Assembly: GCF_009026145.1 (NCBI RefSeq)
Contig: NZ_WBUE01000004.1
Location: 1 to 64,000 of the forward strand
Length of the DNA: 64,000 nt
Source: Hyphomicrobium sp.
Lineage (GTDB): Bacteria > Pseudomonadota > Alphaproteobacteria > Rhizobiales > Hyphomicrobiaceae
Reading direction: 5' to 3'
Positions 18,048 to 26,044 of the stretch are shown here, piece by piece. Numbering within the stretch: the stretch's first letter is position 1; each line of letters starts with the position of its first letter. The position numbers and the translations under genes were made by a program. The notes beneath the pieces are model-generated. The model was not told the DNA's origin. It ran no database searches and saw only the letters and a list, made by a program, of their open reading frames with translations.

Positions 18048-19721
18048 ATGTACCGCGTCCTCACATGCCTAGGGACTGAGCACGACCACTGGCTCGTCAG
18101 CCTCGCAGTGCTGGTGTGCGTGGCCACGGCACTCACCTCCTTCTTGATGTATTCCGTCGCCGGCGCCTGCGGTGGCCGCCGAATGCTGTTGTGGGCGGCC
18201 CTTACCGGGGTGAGCGCCGGATCGGGCATCTGGGCCACGCACTTCGTCGCCATGCTGGCGTACAGGGGCGCCTTGCCGACCCACTACGAGCCCGTTGCCA
18301 CCATTGCCTCGCTCCTGATCGCAATCGCGGTCGCGGCCGCGGGCTTTGTCGTGTCGACGGGCCGCAGTCGCCTGTGGGCCGGCCTGGGCGGAATTCTCAT
18401 CGGGCTTGCCATCGGCACGATGCATTTCGCCGGCATGGCCGCCTTGGTGATCCCGGGGACGATCGCCTGGGATACGACGCTGGTGGCCGCAGCTTGGATC
18501 CTGGGCTGCGCCATTGCCGGGGCTGCGCTGCTGGCATTCCATGCCAGCGACGGTTACCGCGCCATCCTGCGTGCCGGCGGACTGCTCGCACTCGCCATCT
18601 GCGCGCTGCACTTCACCGCCATGAGCGCGGTGCTGATCGAGCCAGATCCCACCATTGCGTTTCAAGGCTTCGGCATGAATCGCTCGCACCTTGCCGTGGC
18701 CATCGCGCTCGTGAGTTTCATCGTTCTGCTTTCGGCGTTTTCCGCTGCCGTCGTACAACGCGCCAACATGCGCTGCGAGGCCACTCTGCGGGCGCGGAAC
18801 TCACTGTTCGAGGCTGCTCTGCGCTACCTGCCGGTGGGCCTGTCGATGTTCGACGGCCAGCAGCGGCTCATCATGTGCAATCCGGCCTACCGCAAGCTCT
18901 ACAGCCTGTCCGAGGACCTCACGCGCGCCGGGGCCAGCTTTGCGGAAATCGTCGCCAACCTGGCACTGCATGAGGGCCGTGACGGCGCGTGCTTCTCCGT
19001 CGCCCGGCATCAGCGGAAACTCGGCTCTGGCACTGCGTTTACGGAGACGGTGCGCCTCAACGATGGACGCACGATCTCCAAGCGGGTCGGGCCGATCGCC
19101 GGCGGTGGCTGGGTCGACGTGCAAGAAGATATCACCGAGCGCATCGAGCAGGACGCCAAGATCGCCTACATGGCGCAGCATGACATACTGACGGGCCTCG
19201 CCAATCGCGCCCAGCTCCTGCAGCAGCTCGACGCAATGTTGAAGCGGCGTCGCCGCGGCGAGATGGTAGCCGTGCTGCTCATCGATCTCGATCGCTTCAA
19301 GCCCATCAACGATCGGCTAGGCCATCTCGTTGGCGACGCCTTGCTCAGGGGGGTCGCCGCCCGGTTGCGCGGCACCGTCCGCGAGCCCGATCTCGTCGCG
19401 CGCCTCGGCGGCGATGAGTTCGTAATCCTGCAGATTACCGCCCAACCGGCGGTGGAGACGGCGGAGCTGGCAGCGCGCATCGTCGCCACGCTGAGCGCAC
19501 CATACGAGGTGGACGGCCGAATTCTCGAGATTGGCGCGAGCATCGGTATTGCCGTGTCGAGTGAGGGCAGCGAAGAGGGAGAAGCCGTGCTTGGCCGCGC
19601 CGATACGGCTCTCTACTGGTCAAAGGCCGCCGGCGGCGCCGGCTACTGCTTCTTCAACGAAGACCGCCGGCGCAAGGCCCTGGAGCACACCGCCCTGGTG
19701 AAGCTGCCGATGGCAAGCTGA
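18048..19721 (+). CDS. MHYT sensor - PAS - GGDEF diguanylate cyclase
   Basis: About 557 residues. Residues 1-235 form a seven-helix MHYT membrane sensor with three repeats of its His/Met motif (WATHFVAMLAY, GTMHFAGMAAL, ALHFTAMSAV), which are proposed copper-binding sites for sensing oxygen, CO or NO. A PAS-like region follows (LPVGLSMFDGQQRLIMCN), then GGDEF with RLGGDEFVIL. An inhibitory I-site RxxD (REPD) sits five residues before GGDEF. No EAL domain. It should make cyclic-di-GMP. Its place next to a NO-handling island is suggestive but may be coincidence. Confidence 0.92.
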   Translation: MYRVLTCLGTEHDHWLVSLAVLVCVATALTSFLMYSVAGACGGRRMLLWAALTGVSAGSGIWATHFVAMLAYRGALPTHYEPVATIASLLIAIAVAAAGFVVSTGRSRLWAGLGGILIGLAIGTMHFAGMAALVIPGTIAWDTTLVAAAWILGCAIAGAALLAFHASDGYRAILRAGGLLALAICALHFTAMSAVLIEPDPTIAFQGFGMNRSHLAVAIALVSFIVLLSAFSAAVVQRANMRCEATLRARNSLFEAALRYLPVGLSMFDGQQRLIMCNPAYRKLYSLSEDLTRAGASFAEIVANLALHEGRDGACFSVARHQRKLGSGTAFTETVRLNDGRTISKRVGPIAGGGWVDVQEDITERIEQDAKIAYMAQHDILTGLANRAQLLQQLDAMLKRRRRGEMVAVLLIDLDRFKPINDRLGHLVGDALLRGVAARLRGTVREPDLVARLGGDEFVILQITAQPAVETAELAARIVATLSAPYEVDGRILEIGASIGIAVSSEGSEEGEAVLGRADTALYWSKAAGGAGYCFFNEDRRRKALEHTALVKLPMAS

Positions 19722-19853
19722 GGGGGCGATGGCCCCGGCTAGTGGCGCCTCACGGCCGATGGAACATTGCACCTGGAGATTGGGTAAAAGCGAGGAGCGC
19801 TTGAGGCGCGCGGCCGACCCCTATAGGGTCCGCTGCCCGTTGCCGGCGGGCAC

Positions 19854-19943
19854 GGAAGGGTGGCCGAGTGGTTTAAGGCACCGGTCTTGAAAACCGGCGT
19901 GGGTGCAAGCCCACCGTGGGTTCGAATCCCACCCCTTCCGCCA
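19854..19943 (+). tRNA. tRNA-Ser (anticodon TGA)
   Basis: The 90-base class II tRNA has acceptor arms GGAAGGG / CCCTTCC and an encoded CCA end. The anticodon stem CCGGT/ACCGG encloses CTTGAAA with anticodon TGA. A long variable arm GTGGGTGCAAGCCCAC and the T-loop GGTTCGAATCC follow. All helices pair. Its last 16 bases are repeated at 29161-29176. Confidence 0.97.
19928..19943 (+). other. Attachment site attL (3' end of tRNA-Ser)
   Basis: CCCACCCCTTCCGCCA, the last 16 bases of the tRNA gene including CCA, is present as a perfect direct repeat at 29161-29176. Integration into tRNA 3' ends by tyrosine recombinases leaves this pattern. Confidence 0.8.
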
Positions 19944-20269
19944 GCTCACGCCTACTCACAGAACGCGGGACGGTTCACCAGTGCGCAAAATGGTCGCGAT
20001 GGCGGACAGTCAGCGCGCGACCTGGATATGCCAAGCGGCTCAGGCCAGATTGCCGAATCGAACTACAGCCCCACCGCTCCGCGGGTACGTACGAAGGTGG
20101 CTACCCCCAGACACCCGCGCCAGGGCCGGATGCTGAGGCGTCCGGCCAATTTGCCGCATAGCCGTGACCCCTCTCTTTGTTCCGCCGCAAAGAGTGCGCG
20201 GCCAGCCCTCCTATCATTCATAGACCAGGCGGCGCTCGCTCCGTCCTGTTGAAGACGGAGAGAAGGCCG
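19944..20269. other. Gap between tRNA-Ser and nirK
   Basis: These 326 bases carry no convincing gene. They contain the left island end and the NnrR-type site at 20173-20194. Short open frames here lack ribosome-binding sites and recognisable motifs. A remnant of a lost integrase gene was sought and not recognised. Confidence 0.5.
20173..20194 (+). promoter_or_regulatory. NnrR/FNR-family operator upstream of nirK
   Basis: CTCTTTG and CAAAGAG form a perfect 7-bp inverted repeat with an 8-base spacer, containing TTTG-N8-CAAA, the geometry bound by CRP/FNR-family regulators such as NnrR. It is 75 bases before the nirK ATG, a position suited to activation from about -41.5. A second site of the same type precedes norC, and the nnrR gene lies between the two. 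Confidence 0.75.
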
Positions 20270-21403
20270 ATGCCTGAGCGGATCAATAAGATGACGCGCC
20301 GCGCCATTATTGCCGGCGCAGCCATTGCCGGGGCGTTGCTGCCCCTCGTCAGCGCGATGTCCTCGCATGCGCAAGAAGCGGGTACGAAGGTCAAGCCCGC
20401 CGACATCGCGTCGCTGCCGCGCGTAAAGGTCGAGTTGGTGAAACCGCCCTTCGTTCACGCCCACACGCAGAAAGCGGAGGGCGGACCGAAGATCGTCGAG
20501 TTTACCATGACGATCGAAGAAAAGAAGATCGTCATCGACGACAAGGGTACGGAAGTTCATGCCATGACCTTCAACGGCTCGGTCCCGGGCCCGCTGATGG
20601 TCGTGCATCAGGGTGACTACGTCGAGCTGACGCTGATCAACCCCGCCAGCAACACTATGCCGCACAATATCGACTTCCACTCGGCAACTGGTGCGCTGGG
20701 CGGCGCTGGGCTCACTCTCATTAACCCAGGCGAGAGGACGGTTCTGCGCTTCAAGGCGACCAAGGCCGGCGTCTTCGTCTACCACTGCGCACCTCCCGGC
20801 ATGGTGCCGTGGCACGTCACGTCGGGCATGAATGGCGCCATCATGGTGTTGCCGCGGGAGGGACTGACAGACGGCAAAGGTAAGGATCTCCCCTACGATC
20901 GCGTCTACTACGTCGGCGAGCAGGACTTCTATGTTCCGCGTGATGAGAAGGGTAACTTCAAGAAATACGCCACTGCCGGTGAGGCCTATGAGGACACGGT
21001 AGAGGTCATGCGCAAGCTGACCCCGAGCCACGTCGTGTTCAACGGCGCGGTGGGCGCGCTCACGGGCGACCATGCGCTGAAGGCGGCCGTCGGCGAAAGG
21101 GTGCTGATCGTGCATTCGCAGGCCAACCGCGACACGCGTCCGCACCTCATCGGCGGCCACGGTGACTACGTGTGGCCGACGGGCAAGTTCCGCACCCCGC
21201 CGGATGTCGATCAGGAGACCTGGTTCATTCCGGGCGGCACCGCGGGGGCTGCCTACTACACCTTCGCGCAGCCCGGCATCTACGCCTACGTGAACCACAA
21301 CCTCATCGAGGCGTTCGAGCTCGGGGCCGCGGCCCACTTCACGGTCACCGGCGACTGGAACGACGACTTGATGACGTCCGTGACGCCTCCCACAGGGAGT
21401 TGA
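20270..21403 (+). CDS. nirK: Copper-containing nitrite reductase NirK
   Basis: Periplasmic enzyme reducing nitrite to NO. The 377-residue precursor begins with a Tat-like signal ([18 protein letters not shown], likely cleavage after SHA). [16 protein letters not shown] carries the type 1 copper ligands Cys, His and Met with the exact spacing of class I Nir[16 protein letters not shown] holds another type 1 His and type 2 copper His residues; [13 protein letters not shown] and [13 protein letters not shown] complete the site between subunits. AGAAGG precedes the ATG. A terminator follows. The c-type cytochrome extension found in some NirK is absent. Confidence 0.97.
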   Translation: MPERINKMTRRAIIAGAAIAGALLPLVSAMSSHAQEAGTKVKPADIASLPRVKVELVKPPFVHAHTQKAEGGPKIVEFTMTIEEKKIVIDDKGTEVHAMTFNGSVPGPLMVVHQGDYVELTLINPASNTMPHNIDFHSATGALGGAGLTLINPGERTVLRFKATKAGVFVYHCAPPGMVPWHVTSGMNGAIMVLPREGLTDGKGKDLPYDRVYYVGEQDFYVPRDEKGNFKKYATAGEAYEDTVEVMRKLTPSHVVFNGAVGALTGDHALKAAVGERVLIVHSQANRDTRPHLIGGHGDYVWPTGKFRTPPDVDQETWFIPGGTAGAAYYTFAQPGIYAYVNHNLIEAFELGAAAHFTVTGDWNDDLMTSVTPPTGS

Positions 21404-21415
21404 TCTCTCCCTGGC

Positions 21416-21452
21416 AAGGCGCGCCGTACGGGCAACCGAGCGGCGCGCCTTT
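21416..21452 (+). terminator. Rho-independent terminator after nirK
   Basis: AAGGCGCGCCG pairs perfectly with CGGCGCGCCTT around a 14-base loop and ends in TTT. It lies 13 bases after the nirK stop, so nirV probably receives only read-through or its own promoter. Confidence 0.8.
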
Positions 21453-21469
21453 CCGAGCGGCGCGCCTTT
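21436..21469 (+). repeat. 17-bp tandem duplication of the terminator arm
   Basis: CCGAGCGGCGCGCCTTT occurs twice in direct tandem (21436-21452 and 21453-21469). Either copy of CGGCGCGCCTT can pair with the single upstream arm at 21416-21426, giving two alternative terminator hairpins. Confidence 0.8.
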
Positions 21470-21546
21470 CCGTGGAACCCAGCCCTCACATTCGCCGGCG
21501 CCGATGCTGACCCCTGCACGTTCGGGAGACGCACAAGGAGGCCTTC

Positions 21547-22431
21547 ATGGCCACGATTTCCTCCAGATCTGAGGCATGGTGGGCACTCATAGTTGCGCCG
21601 ACGTTGCTTGCTCTCATCGCCGGTGTGCTTGCGCTCAAGGCGGCTTTCGTCGGCGGCGCGCCGGATGGCCTCGTTGCCGCGGCGCCGCAAACGATCATCG
21701 TAGCGCCGCGTACGTTCAGCTACCGAGCCCCCGGCGAATACACTCGCGACGGCTATGCCGTCGACGGACCGCTGCTGACCATCTCAGCGACGCACCCGCT
21801 CACGATCATGAAGTATCAGGTCTCCAAGGCCGACTATGCGCGCTGCGTCGAGGATGGCGCTTGCGCGGCCCCTGAGCCGGAGTTCTCCACGCCGGATGAG
21901 AACGATGTGCCGGCGACGGGCGTCAACTTCGAAGACGCGCAAGCCTATGCGGCATGGCTCAGCCGGGAGACCGGCGAGGTCTGGACGCTGCCGACGGACG
22001 AGCAGCTCGCGTTCGCCGCCGGCTCGCGCTTTCCGGACGACGCCTTGGGTACCGAGAGCTCCAATCCTGCCGACCGCTGGCTCGAGAGGTACCGCCGCGA
22101 GACGGCGCGCAGTGCGGCCCGCGATTCGGTGCCGAAACCGCTCGGGCATTTCGGCGAGAACGAGTTCGGCCTGGCCGACTTTGCGGGCAACGTCTGGGAA
22201 TGGACCACGACCTGTTATCGCCGCACCGCTCCCGACAGTGTCGATCCGGTTGACACGTCCTCCTGCGGTATCCATTTCGTGTCAGGGCAGCATCGGGCAG
22301 CGATGGTCTTCTTCATCCGTAATCCAAAGGGCGGCGCCTGTGCGGTTGGCGCCCCACCCGACAACTTAGGATTCCGCCTCGTCAAGGACACGCGGTGGTA
22401 TGCGCCGCTTCTCAGGGCCTTGCGAGGGTGA
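21547..22431 (+). CDS. nirV: NirV, formylglycine-generating-enzyme-fold (SUMF1) membrane-anchored protein
   Basis: This 294-residue protein has one N-terminal membrane helix (WWALIVAPTLLALIAGVLA) and an extracytoplasmic FGE-sulfatase domain: MKYQVSKADYARCVEDGAC, VNFEDAQAYAAWLSRETGE, WTLPTDEQLAFAAG, FGLADFAGNVWEW and the end DNLGFRLVKD. NirV proteins accompany nirK in many denitrifiers and may serve NirK maturation, which is unproven. The usual RGGSW core is degenerate here (NPKGGACAVG), so formylglycine chemistry is unlikely. AAGGAGG gives a strong ribosome-binding site. Confidence 0.9.
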   Translation: MATISSRSEAWWALIVAPTLLALIAGVLALKAAFVGGAPDGLVAAAPQTIIVAPRTFSYRAPGEYTRDGYAVDGPLLTISATHPLTIMKYQVSKADYARCVEDGACAAPEPEFSTPDENDVPATGVNFEDAQAYAAWLSRETGEVWTLPTDEQLAFAAGSRFPDDALGTESSNPADRWLERYRRETARSAARDSVPKPLGHFGENEFGLADFAGNVWEWTTTCYRRTAPDSVDPVDTSSCGIHFVSGQHRAAMVFFIRNPKGGACAVGAPPDNLGFRLVKDTRWYAPLLRALRG

Positions 22432-22554
22432 GTCCTGCTACCCTAGGGGGCCGGACTGCGACGCCAGGGCGCTCCGCGCGGCCGGTGCTCTTCTTTCTCG
22501 ACTCTTCCCGCCATGGTAGGTTTTCAAGACCAATCGCGCTGAGGCCGCCTGGTC

Positions 22555-23250
22555 GTGAAAATAGACCCGACCGTCGTCAGGTCGCTCCCCTTATTCGAAA
22601 GGATGAGCGACGCCGACGTCGACACGTTCCTGAACCTTGCGTCGGCACGGCGCGTGCTTCAGGGTGAAACGGTATTCAAGCAGGGCCAGCACGCGGACAG
22701 CTTCTATCTGCTTGTTAGCGGACGGCTCAAGGTGACCCAGGTTACGGGAGATGGCCAGCAGGTCATCGTCCGGGTTGTGCATCCCGGCGAATTGTTCGGA
22801 TTCGCCGTGGCACTGCAGCGCCCCGACTACCCCGGCACGGCAACGGCCGTGACGGATAGCGTCGCCCTCGCCTGGCCCAGCGAGCTTTGGGCGCAGTTCA
22901 TCGAGCAGAACGGCACTATCGCCGTCAGCGCCATCCAGACGATGGGCCGGCAGCTCGAGGACGCCCATACGCGCATCCGGGAGATGTCGACGCAGGAGGT
23001 GGAGCGCCGCATCGCCCATGCCATTCTTCGCCTCTCCCTGCAGGCGGGCAGGAAGGAGGCGAGCGGGGTCCAGATCGCCTTTCCGATCTCCCGTCAGGAC
23101 ATCGCCGAGATGACGGGGACGACCCTGCACACGGTCTCGCGCATCCTCAGCTCCTGGGAGGCGCAGGGTCTCGTCGAGTGTGGGCGCCAGAAGGTCCTCG
23201 TCCGTGATTTCTCCGGCTTGTCGCTTCTTGCCGAGGGCGCGCGAGACTGA
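22555..23250 (+). CDS. nnrR: NnrR-type CRP/FNR family transcriptional regulator
   Basis: The 231-residue protein has an N-terminal cyclic-nucleotide-binding-like beta roll (VFKQGQHADSFYLLVSGRLK, HPGELFGFAVAL), a dimerisation helix and a C-terminal winged helix with ISRQDIAEMTGTTLHTVSRI as recognition helix. There is no N-terminal cysteine cluster, so it is not an oxygen-sensing FNR; NnrR proteins activate nir and nor genes in response to NO. Start is GTG. It lies between nirK and norC, both preceded by candidate binding sites. Confidence 0.9.
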   Translation: MKIDPTVVRSLPLFERMSDADVDTFLNLASARRVLQGETVFKQGQHADSFYLLVSGRLKVTQVTGDGQQVIVRVVHPGELFGFAVALQRPDYPGTATAVTDSVALAWPSELWAQFIEQNGTIAVSAIQTMGRQLEDAHTRIREMSTQEVERRIAHAILRLSLQAGRKEASGVQIAFPISRQDIAEMTGTTLHTVSRILSSWEAQGLVECGRQKVLVRDFSGLSLLAEGARD

Positions 23251-23291
23251 GGTCCGTGCGCCGCTTCGTCGCGTCTGCCGGCTGACGAGCA

Positions 23292-23307
23292 CTTGTCTTT
23301 CGTCAAG
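23292..23307 (+). promoter_or_regulatory. NnrR/FNR-family operator upstream of norC
   Basis: CTTG-TCTTTCGT-CAAG is a perfect 4-bp inverted repeat with an 8-base spacer (TTG-N8-CAA). It is 60 bases before the norC ATG and matches the geometry of the nirK site. Confidence 0.65.
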
Positions 23308-23367
23308 GCGTCTGGGTGCTTCGCGCCACAGTTTCGCTCCGTTGCCCCTTGGCGGAGACAATCGAAA

Positions 23368-23820
23368 ATGCGCGAAGTCATGACGAAAGCCATGGCCCGG
23401 AATATTTTCTACGGCGGGTCACTGTTCTTCATTCTGATTTTCGTCGGGCTCACGGCCCACAGCCACTACTACGTGGTCGCCAAGTCGACCGCGGGTGTGC
23501 CGCTGACGGACTCCGTCGCGCGCGGCAAGCGCGTGTGGGAGGCGAACGCCTGCATCAACTGCCACACCATCCATGGAGAGGGCGCCTATTTCGCCCCCGA
23601 GGTCGGAAACGTCATGACCCGCTGGGGCGTGGTCGATTCGCCCGAAGACGCCTTCCAGGCGCTCAAAGGCTGGCTGGAAGCCCAGCCCAGCGGAACTCCG
23701 GGACGGCGGCAGATGCCGCGCTTCCACCTGTCGGACGAGGACATTCGAGGCCTCTCAGATTTCCTCATCTGGGCGGACAAGACCAACACCCAGACCTGGC
23801 CCCCGAAGGATTCCGGCTGA
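23368..23820 (+). CDS. norC: Nitric oxide reductase subunit C (cytochrome c)
   Basis: About 150 residues. A single N-terminal helix (IFYGGSLFFILIFVGLTAHS) anchors a periplasmic cytochrome c domain with haem motif CINCHTIHGEGAYFAPE and axial Met in RRQMPRFHLSD. NorC takes electrons from cytochrome c or a cupredoxin and passes them to NorB. The start MREVMTKAMARN aligns with the form typical of NorC, so the ATG at 23368 is preferred over those at 23380 and 23392. It is first in norCBQDEF. Confidence 0.96.
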   Translation: MREVMTKAMARNIFYGGSLFFILIFVGLTAHSHYYVVAKSTAGVPLTDSVARGKRVWEANACINCHTIHGEGAYFAPEVGNVMTRWGVVDSPEDAFQALKGWLEAQPSGTPGRRQMPRFHLSDEDIRGLSDFLIWADKTNTQTWPPKDSG

Positions 23821-23844
23821 CGCGGACGCACGGAGAACAATGCC

Positions 23845-25221
23845 ATGAAATACCAGACTCAGAAGATTGCCCTCGCCTACTTCGCCGCCGCGCTCGCCCT
23901 GTTCTTCGTGCAGGTCTCGGGCGGACTGCTGGCCGGCTGGATCTACATATCTCCGAACACGCTGTCGGACGTGCTGCCGTTCAACATCGTGCGGATGCTG
24001 CACACGAACGCGCTGATCGTATGGTTGCTGCTTGGCTTCTTCGGCGCTGCGTACTTCATCATACCCGAGGAGTCCGAGCACGAGATCTATTCACCGAAGA
24101 TTGCCTACTTGCAGCTCGCGATCCTGCTGGTCGGCACGCTCGGCGCCGTCGTCACCTACGTATTCGACCTGTTCCACGGCAACATCCTGCTCGGCAAGGA
24201 CGGCCGGGAGTTCCTGGAGCAGCCGCTGTGGGTGAAGATCGGCATCGTCGTCGCGGCGCTGATGTTCCTCTACAATATCTCGATGACCGTGCTCGCCGGC
24301 AAGAAGACGGCGATCACCAACGTGCTGCTCATCGGACTCTGGGGCCTTGCGCTCCTGTTCCTGTTCGCCTTCTACAACCCGCCCAACCTCAGCGTCGACA
24401 AGATGTACTGGTGGTACGTCGTCCATCTCTGGGTCGAGGGTGTGTGGGAGCTGATCATGGCCTCGCTCCTCGCCTATCTCATGCTGAAGCTTACGGGCGT
24501 GGATCGCGAGATCGTCGAGAAGTGGCTGTATGTCATCGTCGGCACGGCGCTTTTCTCGGGGATCCTCGGCACCGGTCACCACTACTATTGGATCGGGACG
24601 CCCGGCTACTGGCAGTGGATCGGCTCGATCTTCTCCTCGCTGGAGGTCGTTCCCTTCTTCCTCATGATGGCGTTCAGCTTCGTCATGGTCTGGAAGGGGC
24701 GGCGCGAGCATCCGAACAAGGCAGCGCTGCTGTGGTCGCTCGGCTGCACGACTCTCGCATTCTTCGGCGCCGGCGTGTGGGGCTTCCTGCATACGCTGCA
24801 CGGCATCAACTTCTACACGCACGGCACGCAGATCACCGCCGCGCATGGGCATCTCGCCTTCTTCGGCGCCTACGTTTCGCTCAACCTCGCCATCTTCACC
24901 TATGCATTTCCGATGCTGAGGAACCGCGATCCGTACAATCAGGTGCTCATCATGGCGAGCTTCTGGCTGATGGCAGGCGGGATGGCGTTCATGACCTTCG
25001 TGCTCACCTTCGCGGGCACCATCCAGACGCATCTCCAGCGCGTCATGGGGCAGCCCTATATGGACGTGCAAGACCAGATCATGCTGTTCCACTACATGCG
25101 CTTCGGCGCGGGAGTGGCGGTGGTGCTCGGCGCTCTCCTCTTCATCTTCGCCACGCTGGTGCCGCGCCGCGAGATCATCGGGGCCGGCTCCCCGACGCCG
25201 CAACTGTCGCCGGCGGAGTAG
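23845..25221 (+). CDS. norB: Nitric oxide reductase subunit B (cNOR)
   Basis: The 458-residue, twelve-helix member of the haem-copper oxidase superfamily reduces two NO to N2O at a haem b3 / non-haem iron centre. Metal-binding histidines are seen in NIVRMLHTNALIVWLLLG, WWYVVHLWVEGVWE, GTGHHYYWIG and AAHGHLAFFGAYVSLNLA. The length (about 450) and absence of a quinol-oxidising N-terminal extension mark it as the cytochrome c-dependent type that pairs with NorC. It begins 24 bases after norC. Confidence 0.97.
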   Translation: MKYQTQKIALAYFAAALALFFVQVSGGLLAGWIYISPNTLSDVLPFNIVRMLHTNALIVWLLLGFFGAAYFIIPEESEHEIYSPKIAYLQLAILLVGTLGAVVTYVFDLFHGNILLGKDGREFLEQPLWVKIGIVVAALMFLYNISMTVLAGKKTAITNVLLIGLWGLALLFLFAFYNPPNLSVDKMYWWYVVHLWVEGVWELIMASLLAYLMLKLTGVDREIVEKWLYVIVGTALFSGILGTGHHYYWIGTPGYWQWIGSIFSSLEVVPFFLMMAFSFVMVWKGRREHPNKAALLWSLGCTTLAFFGAGVWGFLHTLHGINFYTHGTQITAAHGHLAFFGAYVSLNLAIFTYAFPMLRNRDPYNQVLIMASFWLMAGGMAFMTFVLTFAGTIQTHLQRVMGQPYMDVQDQIMLFHYMRFGAGVAVVLGALLFIFATLVPRREIIGAGSPTPQLSPAE

Positions 25222-25227
25222 ACATCG

Positions 25228-26034
25228 ATGCAAGCTGTTCAACGCGCGCAGGAGGGGGCCTCGGCCCCCTTCTATCTCCCCCAGGGCGACGAATGCACTG
25301 TCTTCGAGGCCGCATACCACCGGCAAATTCCGCTCCTGCTCAAGGGGCCGACGGGCTGCGGAAAGACCCGCTTCGTGGCGCACATGGCGGCAAACCTCGG
25401 CCGGCCGCTTTACACGGTCGCCTGCCATGACGACCTCTCGGCCGCCGATCTGATCGGACGGTTTCTGCTCAAGGGCGGCGAGACCGAGTGGGTCGACGGG
25501 CCGCTGACGCGCGCCGTGCGCGAGGGCGCGATCTGCTACCTCGACGAGGTCGTCGAGGCCCGCAAGGACGTGACCGTCGTCCTGCACCCGCTGACCGACG
25601 ACCGCCGCATGCTGCCGATCGAACGCACCGGGGAGGTGCTGGAGGCGGACGGGCAATTCATGCTCGTTGCTTCCTACAATCCCGGCTACCAGAACATCTT
25701 AAAGACGCTGAAGCCATCCACCCGGCAGCGGTTTCTCGCCATCGACTTCGACTTCCCGGCACCGGAGCGGGAGATCGAGATCGTCGCGCGCGAGAGCGGG
25801 CTCGGCAAGGAGCGCGTCGCGCCGCTGGTGCGGCTCGCCGGCAAGCTGCGCGCCCTCAAGGGGCAGGATCTGGAGGAGGGCGTTTCGACACGCCTCATCG
25901 TCTATTGCGCCGGCCTGATCCAGGGCGGCATGCCGATCGACCGCGCGGTTCAGGTGGCGCTGATCGAGCCGCTGAGCGACGAGGGAGACATCAAGCAGGG
26001 GCTGCGCGATCTCGTCTCGACGATCTACGGGTGA
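25228..26034 (+). CDS. norQ: NorQ, MoxR-type AAA+ ATPase for NOR maturation
   Basis: The 268-residue cytoplasmic ATPase has Walker A LLKGPTGCGKTRF, Walker B AICYLDEVVEARKD, sensor 1 LVASYNPGYQ and the arginine-finger region KPSTRQRF. With NorD it inserts the non-haem iron into NorB in characterised systems. It starts 6 bases after norB, which implies a shared transcript. Confidence 0.96.
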   Translation: MQAVQRAQEGASAPFYLPQGDECTVFEAAYHRQIPLLLKGPTGCGKTRFVAHMAANLGRPLYTVACHDDLSAADLIGRFLLKGGETEWVDGPLTRAVREGAICYLDEVVEARKDVTVVLHPLTDDRRMLPIERTGEVLEADGQFMLVASYNPGYQNILKTLKPSTRQRFLAIDFDFPAPEREIEIVARESGLGKERVAPLVRLAGKLRALKGQDLEEGVSTRLIVYCAGLIQGGMPIDRAVQVALIEPLSDEGDIKQGLRDLVSTIYG

Positions 26035-26044
26035 GCTGAGTCGG

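Noticed and set aside
18048..19721. Functional link between the MHYT cyclase and the NO island
   Set aside because: MHYT may bind copper and sense NO, but the cyclase lies outside the repeats, so proximity is probably accidental.
24091..25656. A 521-codon open frame on the - strand opposite norB/norQ
   Set aside because: Rich in His/Asp/Arg, typical of antisense translation of membrane-protein codons; norB is unambiguous.
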